A stretch of DNA of 41,370 nt, taken from NCBI GenBank assembly GCA_902555055.1, contig CACDQN010000001.1, positions 231,535 to 272,904 of the forward strand, written 5' to 3'. Below are positions 7,654-15,195 of the stretch, piece by piece (position 1 is the first letter of the stretch; every line of letters begins with the position of its first letter). This DNA comes from an uncultured Candidatus Actinomarina sp. (GTDB lineage Bacteria > Actinomycetota > Acidimicrobiia > Actinomarinales > Actinomarinaceae). Position numbers and translations under genes: made by a program. The notes beneath the pieces were generated by a model. It did no database searches, was not told where the DNA came from, and saw only the letters and a program-made list of their open reading frames with translations.

Positions 7654-9132
7654 ATTTCTATAAATTACTTTGCAATATCTACTGAACTTATTGTAGTTTT
7701 TACAATAGTTGGTACTTTGATTTTAGACCTAATACTTCCAAGAAGGTCAAAGTACTATGTAGCTGCTTTTGCACTTTTAGGCACTCTATTTTCACTTGCA
7801 CCTCTTGTAGTCCAGTGGGTTAACTATACAAATCCAATATATGCATTTGAAGATAGTTTTGTTGTTGATAAGTTTTCTATTATTTTTAAAGGCCTTTTCA
7901 TTTTGATAACATATCTAACATTTCTTCTTTCAATTAACTTCATAGAAAGTGATAAATATTACCAAGGTGAATATTATTACCTTTTATTAAGCTCTCTTTT
8001 AGGAGCTCTCATTGTCAGCTCATCTAGAGACTTACTCACTATTTTTATTGGAATAGAATTAGCATCTACTCCAATGTTTCTTCTCTCTGGTTGGAAAAAG
8101 GGAGATAGGAAGTCTAATGAAGGTGCTATAAAATTTTTCTTGCTTGGTGTTTTGTCAGCATCATTAATACTTTACGGATTTTCACTTCTGTATGGTTTAA
8201 CTGGAAAAATTGTTTTTTCTGAAATCTCTTCATTAATCATTAATGGAGCACTTCAATCCTCTCCAGTGTTATTACTAAGTTCAATTTTAGTAATTTCGGG
8301 ATTAGGATTTAAAATCTCCATTGTTCCCTTTCATTCATGGGCACCAGACACATATGAAGGGGCGCCTTTACCTGTAACTGCATATTTATCTGTAAGTTCT
8401 AAAGCAACTGGTTTTGTTGCGCTTATAATTTTGCTCACAACAGTTTTTAGTAGTGCTGGTGAAAGCTGGGGAATAATATTGGCAATTATTTCTGGACTAA
8501 CTATGACGCTTGGCAATCTTGTTGCATTACAGCAATCCAATCCAGTTAGGCTTCTTGCATACTCTTCGATTGCACAGGCAGGTTTTATATTAGCTCCACT
8601 TGCTGTTGCTGGCATCACAGGTAACTTTCAAGATGGAATATTTGCTAGTGTTACATATTTAATAATCTATGCATTTATGAATTTAGGTGCATTTCTTTCT
8701 GTTCAATTATTTAGTAACCATGCAGGATCATCAAATTTTTATGAATGGGGTGGAATAGCAAAAAAATCACCTATTACTGGAGTCTTAACAACAATTTTCT
8801 TTTTTTCCTTAGCTGGAATACCTCCACTGGGTGGTTGGTTTGCAAAATTTGTTGTATTCAGAAGTATGCTCAGTACGGGTGAACCTATAGGTCTAACACT
8901 TGGTATTGTTGGTGCAGTAAATGCTGTTATAGCCTTGGTTTACTATGCAAGAATTTCAAAAGTTATATGGATGGATGAGTTAAAGGATGTAAATTCAGAA
9001 ACTAGCTTTCAATTTGAGAGCCCCTTAAAAGTAGTGGGAGTTTTTACTGTGTTAATAACATTCATCTCTGGAATATTTCCAGGAATTTTTAGCTATCTTG
9101 GTGAAGTATCATCAATATTTTTTGGCAATTAA
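7654..9132 (+). CDS. nuoN: NADH-quinone oxidoreductase subunit N (start uncertain, possibly ATT)
   Basis: NuoN is the third antiporter-like subunit, next to NuoK. Core motifs are FKISIVPFHSWAPDTYEGAP and LLAYSSIAQAGFIL. The first conventional start in frame is TTG 7717, which would remove much of the first helix. In-frame sequence upstream of it reads ISINYFAISTELIVVFTIVG, which matches the usual NuoN N-terminus (a SPEL-type motif, then a hydrophobic helix ending LDLILPRR). No ATG, GTG, TTG or CTG lies in frame between the nuoM stop and 7717. A GGGGG tract (7643-7647) stands 6 bases before ATT 7654, so a rare ATT start is my best estimate. The gene identity is secure; the start is not. Confidence 0.85.
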   Translation: MSINYFAISTELIVVFTIVGTLILDLILPRRSKYYVAAFALLGTLFSLAPLVVQWVNYTNPIYAFEDSFVVDKFSIIFKGLFILITYLTFLLSINFIESDKYYQGEYYYLLLSSLLGALIVSSSRDLLTIFIGIELASTPMFLLSGWKKGDRKSNEGAIKFFLLGVLSASLILYGFSLLYGLTGKIVFSEISSLIINGALQSSPVLLLSSILVISGLGFKISIVPFHSWAPDTYEGAPLPVTAYLSVSSKATGFVALIILLTTVFSSAGESWGIILAIISGLTMTLGNLVALQQSNPVRLLAYSSIAQAGFILAPLAVAGITGNFQDGIFASVTYLIIYAFMNLGAFLSVQLFSNHAGSSNFYEWGGIAKKSPITGVLTTIFFFSLAGIPPLGGWFAKFVVFRSMLSTGEPIGLTLGIVGAVNAVIALVYYARISKVIWMDELKDVNSETSFQFESPLKVVGVFTVLITFISGIFPGIFSYLGEVSSIFFGN

Positions 9133-9135
9133 AAC

Positions 9136-10155
9136 TTGTCGACAATTAACTTTACTTCTTACATTAAAAGCAAATATCATATGAACGAATTTATATATTT
9201 TGATACTTTCATGCAAGAAGCACTTTATTCTGAATCAGGGTTTTTTAATACTGAAAATGTCAGATCTTCAGAAAAAGGAGATTTTTTAACATCTCCAGAA
9301 GTATCTCAATATTTTGGAGTCATTATTAGAAGCTGGATTGATAGCAAAAACTTTTATGAAAATATTGTTGAACTTGGGTCGGGGACAGGCTCTTTAATTG
9401 AGCAGATAGGTTTAAAAAATATAACTGCAGTAGAGCTATCCAGTACTGCAAGAAAAGTGATTGATAACAAAGGAATATTAAGTGTTAAATCTTATGAGGA
9501 TTTAAATATTTTGAGTGCGGACTTAGTCTATGGAAATGAAATATTAGATAACATTCCATGCTCAATTGCTGTGTATAAAGAAAATAATTGGTATGAGAAA
9601 GTAGTTGATATTAGTAAAGATAATTTGAGCTATGCTTATCAACCAATAAGAGATGAGCAACTGAATTGGATTAACTTAAATAAAATTGAACCCAATAAAA
9701 ATTACGAAGTAGAACTACAGACAAATATTGATAACTTAATTGCTAATTTAATTAATAGGTTTCAGCCAAAAAGTTTTTTATTTTTTGACTACGGTTATGA
9801 ACAAAAAAACAGAAACAAAAGAAAATACAAATCACTTCTTAGGACTTACAAGAAACACCATTTATCGGTTGATCCTATAGATGACCCTGGAAATGTTGAT
9901 ATCACTTATGATATTAATTTTTCTGCGGTAAAAGAAAATTTCAAATCTCTTGGTTACAGCGTATCTCTAAAAAAACAAAGGGAGTTTCTATTAGAAAATG
10001 GCTTTAACGATATTTATGATGATTTAAAAAACCAATATATCACTCTTGAAGGAATCGAAAAATTAAAAATAAATTCACAACTCAATGGTTTGAAAGCAAT
10101 TCTTGATTCCAACGGATTAGGTGACTTTTATTGTTTAATTGCTGAAAAAATATAA
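9136..10155 (+). CDS. SAM-dependent methyltransferase, MidA/NDUFAF7 family
   Basis: This is a class I SAM-dependent methyltransferase of the MidA/NDUFAF7 (DUF185, COG1565) family. Visible motifs are GDFLTSPEVSQYFG (48-61), the SAM loop VELGSGTGSL (78-87) and NEILDNIP (134-141), which matches the family NE-LD--P signature. FFDYGYE follows later. In mitochondria the family member NDUFAF7 dimethylates an arginine of the NuoD homologue and is needed for complex I assembly. Here the gene starts 3 bases after nuoN, so it is very likely the last gene of the nuo operon. The start is TTG 9136; ATG 9181 would cut into conserved sequence. A role in NuoD methylation is inferred from family and position. 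Confidence 0.85.
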   Translation: MSTINFTSYIKSKYHMNEFIYFDTFMQEALYSESGFFNTENVRSSEKGDFLTSPEVSQYFGVIIRSWIDSKNFYENIVELGSGTGSLIEQIGLKNITAVELSSTARKVIDNKGILSVKSYEDLNILSADLVYGNEILDNIPCSIAVYKENNWYEKVVDISKDNLSYAYQPIRDEQLNWINLNKIEPNKNYEVELQTNIDNLIANLINRFQPKSFLFFDYGYEQKNRNKRKYKSLLRTYKKHHLSVDPIDDPGNVDITYDINFSAVKENFKSLGYSVSLKKQREFLLENGFNDIYDDLKNQYITLEGIEKLKINSQLNGLKAILDSNGLGDFYCLIAEKI

Positions 10156-10167
10156 ATTTATGTTTTT

Positions 10168-10173
10168 TATAAT
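10168..10173 (+). promoter_or_regulatory. -10 box of a probable leaderless htpX promoter
   Basis: A perfect TATAAT lies 6 bases before the htpX ATG at 10180. Transcription would begin at or next to the A of the start codon, giving a leaderless mRNA. No Shine-Dalgarno precedes the ATG, which agrees. I see no good -35 box at 16-18 bases. Leaderless genes are common in Actinobacteria. Confidence 0.5.
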
Positions 10174-10179
10174 ACAATT

Positions 10180-11016
10180 ATGAACTTTGTAAAAACTACT
10201 GCATTACTTACTTTAATGACATTAGTTGTTCTATTCTCAGCAACTGCCTTTGGTTTCGATTTAGTATCTGCGCTATTTTTTGCTCTTGTATTTAATTTTT
10301 TTATTTATTTTTTTTCCGGTACCTTAGCTATTAAATCAACAAGAGCTAGGCCTATAGAAAATGGAGAGTTTCAAGATGTTACTCAAATAATCTCGCATCT
10401 TATTCAAAAAGAGAAGATGCCTATGCCTGAATTATATGTAATTGATAGCGATCAACCAAATGCATTTGCTACTGGAAGGAATCCTAAAAATGCTAAAGTA
10501 GCTGTTACAACAGGTATATTAACTTTACTAAATAGAGATGAGCTCGAGGGGGTTCTTGCACACGAACTTTCTCATATAAAAAACAGAGATATATTAGTTT
10601 CAAGTATTGCAGCGATGTTAGCTGCTGCAGTTTCCTTTATGTCAAGGATGGCATTTTGGGGTGGAGGAAACAGGAATAGAAATACCCATCCAGCTATCAT
10701 TGTTCTTGCTTTTATTGCTGCTCCAATAGCTTCTTTAATCATTAGAATGGCAATCTCACGAACTAGAGAATTTGGAGCAGATAAAACTGGAGCAGAAATT
10801 TCTGGCAATCCCTTAGCTTTAGCTTCTGCACTTGAAAAAATTGATAGATTTTCAAAAGTACCCATGAATGTTAATCCAGCTGTTAGTTCATTGTTTATCT
10901 CGGACCCTCTTAAAGCTTTTTCTGGAAATAGCTTCAGTAAATTATTTTCTACACATCCTCCAACTATTGAAAGAGTTAAAAGATTAAGGCAGCGTCAAAG
11001 TGGTATTCGGTATTAG
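10180..11016 (+). CDS. htpX: HtpX-like membrane zinc metalloprotease (M48)
   Basis: HtpX is an M48 family membrane protease for quality control of misfolded membrane proteins. The 278-residue sequence begins with two hydrophobic helices (residues about 5-50). Then come the zinc site HELSHIKNRD, with the HExxH at 128-132, and the third ligand E197 in RTREFGADKTGAE. A further hydrophobic pair lies between them. The C-terminus ends FSTHPPTIERVKRLRQ, typical of HtpX. It appears to start a new transcript (TATAAT just upstream), and its last 17 bases overlap the rhodanese gene. Confidence 0.93.
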   Translation: MNFVKTTALLTLMTLVVLFSATAFGFDLVSALFFALVFNFFIYFFSGTLAIKSTRARPIENGEFQDVTQIISHLIQKEKMPMPELYVIDSDQPNAFATGRNPKNAKVAVTTGILTLLNRDELEGVLAHELSHIKNRDILVSSIAAMLAAAVSFMSRMAFWGGGNRNRNTHPAIIVLAFIAAPIASLIIRMAISRTREFGADKTGAEISGNPLALASALEKIDRFSKVPMNVNPAVSSLFISDPLKAFSGNSFSKLFSTHPPTIERVKRLRQRQSGIRY

Positions 11017-11350
11017 CGACACTCCTTCCATTGAGCCAGAACAACTTGAAAATTTAATTCAAGATGGCTTTAAGCTTATTGATGTCCGAGAACAAGATGA
11101 ATGGAATGCCGGACACCATCAAAGCGCTGAGCACATACCCATGGACACGATTACTGAAAGTATCGATAGATTTAAAGATAGCGAAAAGTATATTTTTGTT
11201 TGTCGCTCTGGTGCTAGATCGGGCAGGGTGACTAACTTTATAACATCTCAAGATATTGAATCTTATAACTTGTTAGGAGGGATGAAAGCCCTACAAAACT
11301 TTACAGAGAAAATTTTTAATTCCGAAGGAAATTCTGGACAAATCATCTAA
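11000..11350 (+). CDS. Single-domain rhodanese-like protein
   Basis: Rhodanese domains transfer sulphane sulphur through a catalytic cysteine. This 116-residue protein is one such domain: FKLIDVREQDEWNAGHH (24-40), EHIPMDTI (44-51), then the active-site loop FVCRSGARS with C68. It ends near LLGGMKALQ. The loop is complete, so the enzyme is probably active, although the natural substrate cannot be told. No signal peptide is visible, which suggests a cytoplasmic protein. The GTG start at 11000 lies within htpX in another frame; the conserved domain begins a little downstream, so the exact start is open. Confidence 0.85.
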   Translation: MVFGISDTPSIEPEQLENLIQDGFKLIDVREQDEWNAGHHQSAEHIPMDTITESIDRFKDSEKYIFVCRSGARSGRVTNFITSQDIESYNLLGGMKALQNFTEKIFNSEGNSGQII

Positions 11351-11353
11351 AAT

Positions 11354-12316
11354 TTGTCTGTGATAATTTGTATCGGTAATGCCCTTGTTGATTCTTTAGA
11401 ACAAATTGAAGAGTCCAAGATTGATGAATTAAATTTAAATAAAGCACGAATGACTCTAGTCGAAAAAGATCGTTCAAACTTCCTCCTTCGCAATATGAAT
11501 AATCCAGTCTATGAAGCTGGTGGATCTGCTGCTAATACTGCATACTGGATTTCCCAACTTGGAGGCGAAGCAGGATTTATTGGAAAAATATCAAATGATG
11601 ACCTAGGGGAACAATTCCAATCAAGCTTGAGAAATTCTGGTTTAAAAGATTTAACTGTTTATGAAGATGAAGATAATCAAACAGGCCTTTGTGCAATTTT
11701 TATCACTCCAGATGGAGAAAGAACTATGAATACATACCTTGGAGCAGGAGAACATTTATCAGTTGAAGATTTAGATAATGAAGAATTAGAAAAAGCAAAA
11801 ATTGTTTATATGGAGGGGTATTTATGGGATAAACCATCAAGTAAGTCTGCTTTTTTACAGGCTGCTAAACATAATAAAGAAACAGGAGGAAAAAACGCTA
11901 TAAGTTTGTCAGATGTATTTTGTGTAGACCTCCATAGAGATAGTTTTATTGAATTCATTAAAAATGATATTGATTATGTTTTCTGCAATGAGGATGAATT
12001 AAATAGTCTTTTTCAATCTGATTCTACTAATAGTTCAATTCATTACTTCTTAGAAAACTTTCCTAATGTCGAACAGCTAATATGCACCCTTGGTCCAGAG
12101 GGGGTCTTGATTTTAGCAAACGACGAAGAGTATCGTTTTGAGGCAACGGACACAATTGTTAAAGATAAAACTGGAGCAGGAGATTTTTTTGCTGCAGGGT
12201 ATCTATATGGCCTTCAAAAGAAACTATCTATAAACGAATCTGCTGAAATTGCCAATAAGAGCGCAGCTTATGCAATCAGCGAAATTGGAGTAAGGCCAAA
12301 AAAACCTTTTAATTAA
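11354..12316 (+). CDS. PfkB-family kinase, probable adenosine kinase
   Basis: This is a ribokinase/PfkB family kinase. GGSAANTAYWISQLGGEAGF (residues about 56-75) is the substrate-side motif. DKTGAGDFFAAGYLYG (271-286) is the family signature, with catalytic D277. Long stretches (RTMNTYLGAGEHLSVEDLD, IVYMEGYLWDKPSSK, LSDVFCVDLHRD) match, from memory, the proteins annotated as adenosine kinase in many bacteria, which would phosphorylate adenosine to AMP for purine salvage. Another nucleoside or sugar substrate is possible. The start is TTG 11354, 3 bases after the rhodanese stop; GTG 11360 is an alternative. The stop overlaps the stop of the opposing gene. Confidence 0.85.
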   Translation: MSVIICIGNALVDSLEQIEESKIDELNLNKARMTLVEKDRSNFLLRNMNNPVYEAGGSAANTAYWISQLGGEAGFIGKISNDDLGEQFQSSLRNSGLKDLTVYEDEDNQTGLCAIFITPDGERTMNTYLGAGEHLSVEDLDNEELEKAKIVYMEGYLWDKPSSKSAFLQAAKHNKETGGKNAISLSDVFCVDLHRDSFIEFIKNDIDYVFCNEDELNSLFQSDSTNSSIHYFLENFPNVEQLICTLGPEGVLILANDEEYRFEATDTIVKDKTGAGDFFAAGYLYGLQKKLSINESAEIANKSAAYAISEIGVRPKKPFN

Positions 12317-13080
12317 TTAGTCCAGCCCAATACACTAATTAACTCTCTTCTATCATCATCAAACATCTCAATTTGCAAATTTTCGAAATCTATTTGCGCG
12401 GGCTTAGACGTTTTATCTTTAGAAAATATGATGAGATTATTTTCTGAGTCACCAGCAATGATTTTATTTCCATCTGGTGACCAATGAAGAGATTCATAAT
12501 AATAATTAGTAGGTGCTTTCGAACTAAAGACTTCTATAGTTTCGGTCCTATTTACATAGTAAATTCCAATTAATCTTGTTTCATAATCAGATGTGTCCCA
12601 AGGTTCAATTAATTTTTCACCATAGACGTTCATATTATTATTTTCGTAATTTGAAAAATTGAGTGATATTTCATCAGTTACTTGACCAGTGTCAATATTT
12701 ACCAATATGGCTTTTTGTTCATTATCAGATTGTGAATCCCAGTATCTCAACAGAATGTTGTCTTCTTGATATATTTGAGCATCGTAAAAATATATATCGT
12801 ATGAATAGTCATAAAGATCACTATTACAAATTATCTTTTTTTCTTCGAATGGTTTTTTTGAAAGATCTATATATAAAATGCAACTATCCAAAATGTCTGG
12901 AGCTGGTGGGATAATATTTTGTGTTTGGATTTCAACATGGTAAATGATTTTTCCTTCAAAATTAGAATTTTCTGTAAATGAATCATACTCCGGTAGAGGT
13001 ACCACCCCAAACATACCAACTATTAAAGTAGTAATTAAAAGAATTCCTGTAGAAATAAAAAGAAGACGTTTATTCGGCAT
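12313..13080 (-). CDS. Membrane-anchored protein of unknown function
   Basis: I do not recognise this 255-residue protein. It has an N-terminal hydrophobic helix (about residues 5-27) preceded by positive charges, so it is probably an extracytoplasmic protein held by an uncleaved anchor. The rest is acidic and rich in Asn, Asp, Tyr and Ile, with beta-type patterning. LHWSPDGNKIIAGDSENNLI (around 197-216) resembles one blade of a TolB/WD40-like propeller, but I see no series of such repeats. The start overlaps the end of the upstream DUF2157-like gene by 11 bases, so the two form an operon. It converges on the kinase gene with overlapping stop codons. Confidence 0.7.
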   Translation of the reverse strand: MPNKRLLFISTGILLITTLIVGMFGVVPLPEYDSFTENSNFEGKIIYHVEIQTQNIIPPAPDILDSCILYIDLSKKPFEEKKIICNSDLYDYSYDIYFYDAQIYQEDNILLRYWDSQSDNEQKAILVNIDTGQVTDEISLNFSNYENNNMNVYGEKLIEPWDTSDYETRLIGIYYVNRTETIEVFSSKAPTNYYYESLHWSPDGNKIIAGDSENNLIIFSKDKTSKPAQIDFENLQIEMFDDDRRELISVLGWTN

Positions 13081-14056
13081 TGATTTTTAAATTTTCTCTT
13101 ATGGAATTTAAATAAAGCCCAACAGCAACTAACACCCCACCCACCATGAATAAAATTAAAGGAGGCCAAATGTTATCAGGAAGTAACTCAGTTATTAGTC
13201 TTGGGAGATTTATGATTAAACCTAAACCACCTATAAAGAATATGACCTGCTCAGAAAGCTGAATGCTTCCCCATACAAAAACAATCGAACCCAAAATAAG
13301 CAAAATAATTTCAAGTAAATTATTACTTCCAACTAGATCATTAATAAAAATTATTGATCCAATTGAAATAGTTGATGATGCAAGGAAGTATCCTAACCAA
13401 CTCGGTTCAAGAACCTCATTCAAAGTATAAAGACCCCATATCAAACCAGTTGAAAATAAGAACAACCCGCCAGCCCATGGTTCTATATTCGGAAAAATTA
13501 GATTACCTAATGATCCTAAGAAAAATATTGATGTGTAAAAGAGTGCAATATGCTGAAAAATTAAGCCAGTTTTGATGTATAGATATATTGCATAAATAAG
13601 TACAAAAAAGGAAGCTAATAAAATTGAAGTATCATCTGAAAAATTAATCAGGTTTGTTGTACTTAAAATATTCAAAGAGAATACAACAACTGAAGCAAAT
13701 GAAATAGTTGATATCAGATAAAGAACAGATGAGACTCTTGCAGAAGATTTAAATATAAATAAATTCTTGTCTTCAAATTTTTCACTATAGTTTGCCGCAT
13801 ATATTAAGAATATAGTTGTTACAATCAAAAGAATTAATTGTGCCCAATAAGCTAAATTGTCCCAAATTAGCGGCAGCGTACCAAGTAAACCAGAAAGTAC
13901 AAAAAGGCTACCTATTAGTGTGATCGCTTTAGCAACTTTAGATTTTTGTGATGGATTTGCATCTTCTTCATATTTTAGAATTTCGTCATAGACAGATTGG
14001 GAAATAACACTGTTATCAAGCCATTTATCAACCAATTTATGTATTTTTTTATCCAT
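13070..14056 (-). CDS. DUF2157-like polytopic membrane protein
   Basis: The protein has 328 residues. A cytoplasmic-looking N-terminal region (about 1-40, with KWLDNSVISQSVYDEILKYE) is followed by some ten hydrophobic helices separated by very short loops. This arrangement, with a small helical N-domain predicting a sequence such as WLxxxxIS, is typical of DUF2157, a family without a known function. It is the first gene of a two-gene minus-strand operon. An AGGA lies 8 bases before the ATG. I see no catalytic motif or charged transport signature, so I propose no function. The family assignment is from recall of pattern, not from a search. Confidence 0.7.
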   Translation of the reverse strand: MDKKIHKLVDKWLDNSVISQSVYDEILKYEEDANPSQKSKVAKAITLIGSLFVLSGLLGTLPLIWDNLAYWAQLILLIVTTIFLIYAANYSEKFEDKNLFIFKSSARVSSVLYLISTISFASVVVFSLNILSTTNLINFSDDTSILLASFFVLIYAIYLYIKTGLIFQHIALFYTSIFFLGSLGNLIFPNIEPWAGGLFLFSTGLIWGLYTLNEVLEPSWLGYFLASSTISIGSIIFINDLVGSNNLLEIILLILGSIVFVWGSIQLSEQVIFFIGGLGLIINLPRLITELLPDNIWPPLILFMVGGVLVAVGLYLNSIRENLKINAE

Positions 14057-14101
14057 AAAATAATCCTAATCAAATAAAAATTCATCTCACTAATTTTTAT
14101 T

Positions 14102-14107
14102 TATAAT
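14102..14107 (+). promoter_or_regulatory. Likely -10 box for the tRNA-Tyr/Thr/Met-rpmG transcript
   Basis: A TATAAT stands 28 bases before the 5' end of tRNA-Tyr, in the only sizeable gap before the tRNA group. The -35 region is weak (TTCATC at 14081-14086, 15 bases away). The same 79-base gap must also hold the promoter of the divergent minus-strand operon. Confidence 0.4.
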
Positions 14108-14135
14108 CTAAACTCTATATAGACTTTATTGTTAT

Positions 14136-14217
14136 GCCGAGATGCCCGAGCGGCCAAAGGGAGCAGACTGTAAATCTGCCGGCTACGCCTTCGTAGGTTC
14201 GAATCCTACTCTCGGCA
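14136..14217 (+). tRNA. tRNA-Tyr (GTA)
   Basis: Acceptor strands GCCGAGA (14136-14142) and TCTCGGC (14210-14216) pair perfectly, with discriminator A at 14217. The anticodon loop CTGTAAA gives GTA. A long variable arm follows, as expected for bacterial tRNA-Tyr, and the T arm contains GGTTCGAATCC. CCA is not encoded. Confidence 0.97.
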
Positions 14218-14221
14218 CTTT

Positions 14222-14294
14222 GCCCTCTTAGCTCAGTCGGTAGAGCACTTCCATGGTAAGGAAGAGGTCTCCGGTTCAATCCCGGAAGAGGGCT
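14222..14294 (+). tRNA. tRNA-Thr (GGT)
   Basis: Acceptor strands GCCCTCT (14222-14228) and AGAGGGC (14287-14293) pair perfectly, with discriminator T. The anticodon stem CTTCC/GGAAG encloses the loop ATGGTAA, giving anticodon GGT. The T arm contains GGTTCAATCCC. It lies 4 bases after tRNA-Tyr, so the two are cotranscribed. CCA is not encoded. Confidence 0.97.
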
Positions 14295-14316
14295 CAGAGG
14301 CTAAACTAAGTCTTAT

Positions 14317-14390
14317 GGCGGCGTAGCTCAGTTGGTAAGAGCGCACGACTCATAATCGTGAGGTCGGCAGTTCAAGTCTGCCCGCCGCTA
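14317..14390 (+). tRNA. tRNA-Met (CAT), elongator type
   Basis: Acceptor strands GGCGGCG and CGCCGCT pair with one G-T at the first position, and the discriminator is A. The loop CTCATAA gives anticodon CAT. The anticodon stem CACGA/TCGTG lacks the three G-C pairs of an initiator and the first pair is matched, so this is not fMet. A lysidine-modified tRNA-Ile is possible but the body resembles elongator Met. Confidence 0.92.
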
Positions 14391-14411
14391 CAAGTTAAAA
14401 AAGGAGAAAAA

Positions 14412-14573
14412 ATGGCTTCAGATAAAAGACCACCGATAACACTGGTCTGTACTGAAACTGGCGATCACAACTACGTGACTACAAAAAATAAGACCAATAC
14501 TCCAGATAGATTGGAATTAATGAAATATAGTCCCAGGTTGAGAAAACATACACTGCATAGAGAAAAAAGATAG
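14412..14573 (+). CDS. rpmG: Large ribosomal subunit protein bL33, zinc-free form
   Basis: bL33 is a small protein near the E site of the large subunit. The ATG at 14412 is preceded by AAGGAG (14401-14405 region). The 53 residues read through [16 protein letters not shown] to [12 protein letters not shown]. Only one cysteine (C13) is present, so the paired CxxC motifs of the zinc-binding form are missing. An upstream in-frame ATG (14358) lies inside tRNA-Met and is not used. The gene sits 21 bases after tRNA-Met. In many bacteria rpmG is followed by secE; here sigma and anti-sigma genes lie between them. Confidence 0.95.
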   Translation: MASDKRPPITLVCTETGDHNYVTTKNKTNTPDRLELMKYSPRLRKHTLHREKR

Positions 14574-14610
14574 CTTTATTGTTTTTTCATAATTATTCTT
14601 AGTTAAAGGA

Positions 14611-15195
14611 ATGAGTACTATATCTAAATTAAACAATAGTGGTGAGGAAATATCTAATTCCGAACTTGTCAAGAAATCACAATTAGGTGAAAAAGCTGCA
14701 TTTGAACAGCTTGTGATTAGACATCAGGAACTTGTTTTTTCTTTAGCTTATAAACTAACCGGTAATAGAGAAATGGCTAATGATGTTGCACAAGAATCAT
14801 TTATTCGTGCATGGAAAGCAATCGAAAAATTTAGAGGTGACTCTACTTTTAGTACATGGATTTACCGCATAACCGTCAATACAGCATGGACATTAAGAAA
14901 AAAAGCAAAGAAACATAATACCTTAAATATTGATGACACATATGAGCCAATTGTTATTGATGAAAAAAAAGATCCTGAATTAGTTGCCATAAATTCTGAT
15001 TTATCTTCTGTCCTGGTTAATGCTTTAGATAAGCTTCCTATAGAGCAGCGAATAATTGTTGAACTTAAAAATATTGAAGGTAGGTCGCACAAAGAAATTG
15101 CAGACTATTTAGATATTAGTGTCACTGCTGCAAAAGTAAGGCTTCATAGAGCTCATCAGAAACTAAGACTAATTTTAGAAGAGGTTGATAGATGA
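14611..15195 (+). CDS. ECF-type RNA polymerase sigma factor
   Basis: The 194-residue protein is a group IV (ECF) sigma factor with region 2 and region 4 only. Region 2 spans about residues 27-95: FEQLVIRHQELVFSLAYKLT, then NDVAQESFIRAWKAIEKFRG and FSTWIYRITVN. Region 4 spans about 140-190: LPIEQRIIVELKNIEGRSHK, then EIADYLDISVTAAKVRLHRA as the helix-turn-helix. It would direct RNA polymerase to a stress or envelope regulon. The next gene overlaps by 4 bases and encodes its probable anti-sigma factor. The start ATG has AAAGGA immediately adjoining, which is too close for a normal Shine-Dalgarno, so a leaderless mRNA is possible. Confidence 0.93.
   Translation: MSTISKLNNSGEEISNSELVKKSQLGEKAAFEQLVIRHQELVFSLAYKLTGNREMANDVAQESFIRAWKAIEKFRGDSTFSTWIYRITVNTAWTLRKKAKKHNTLNIDDTYEPIVIDEKKDPELVAINSDLSSVLVNALDKLPIEQRIIVELKNIEGRSHKEIADYLDISVTAAKVRLHRAHQKLRLILEEVDR

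Noticed and set aside
12720-12760. Assignment of the 255-residue protein to the GDYXXLXY family often found near DUF2157
   Set aside because: Only a loose resemblance (EDNILLRYW) is present. The defining residues are not matched, so I left the function open.
12663-12914. A plus-strand open frame inside the anchored-protein gene
   Set aside because: It is antisense to a longer frame that has a clear membrane anchor and operon overlap. Its own sequence shows no domain features.
14317-14390. Initiator tRNA-fMet
   Set aside because: The first base pair is matched and the anticodon stem lacks the three G-C pairs of initiators.
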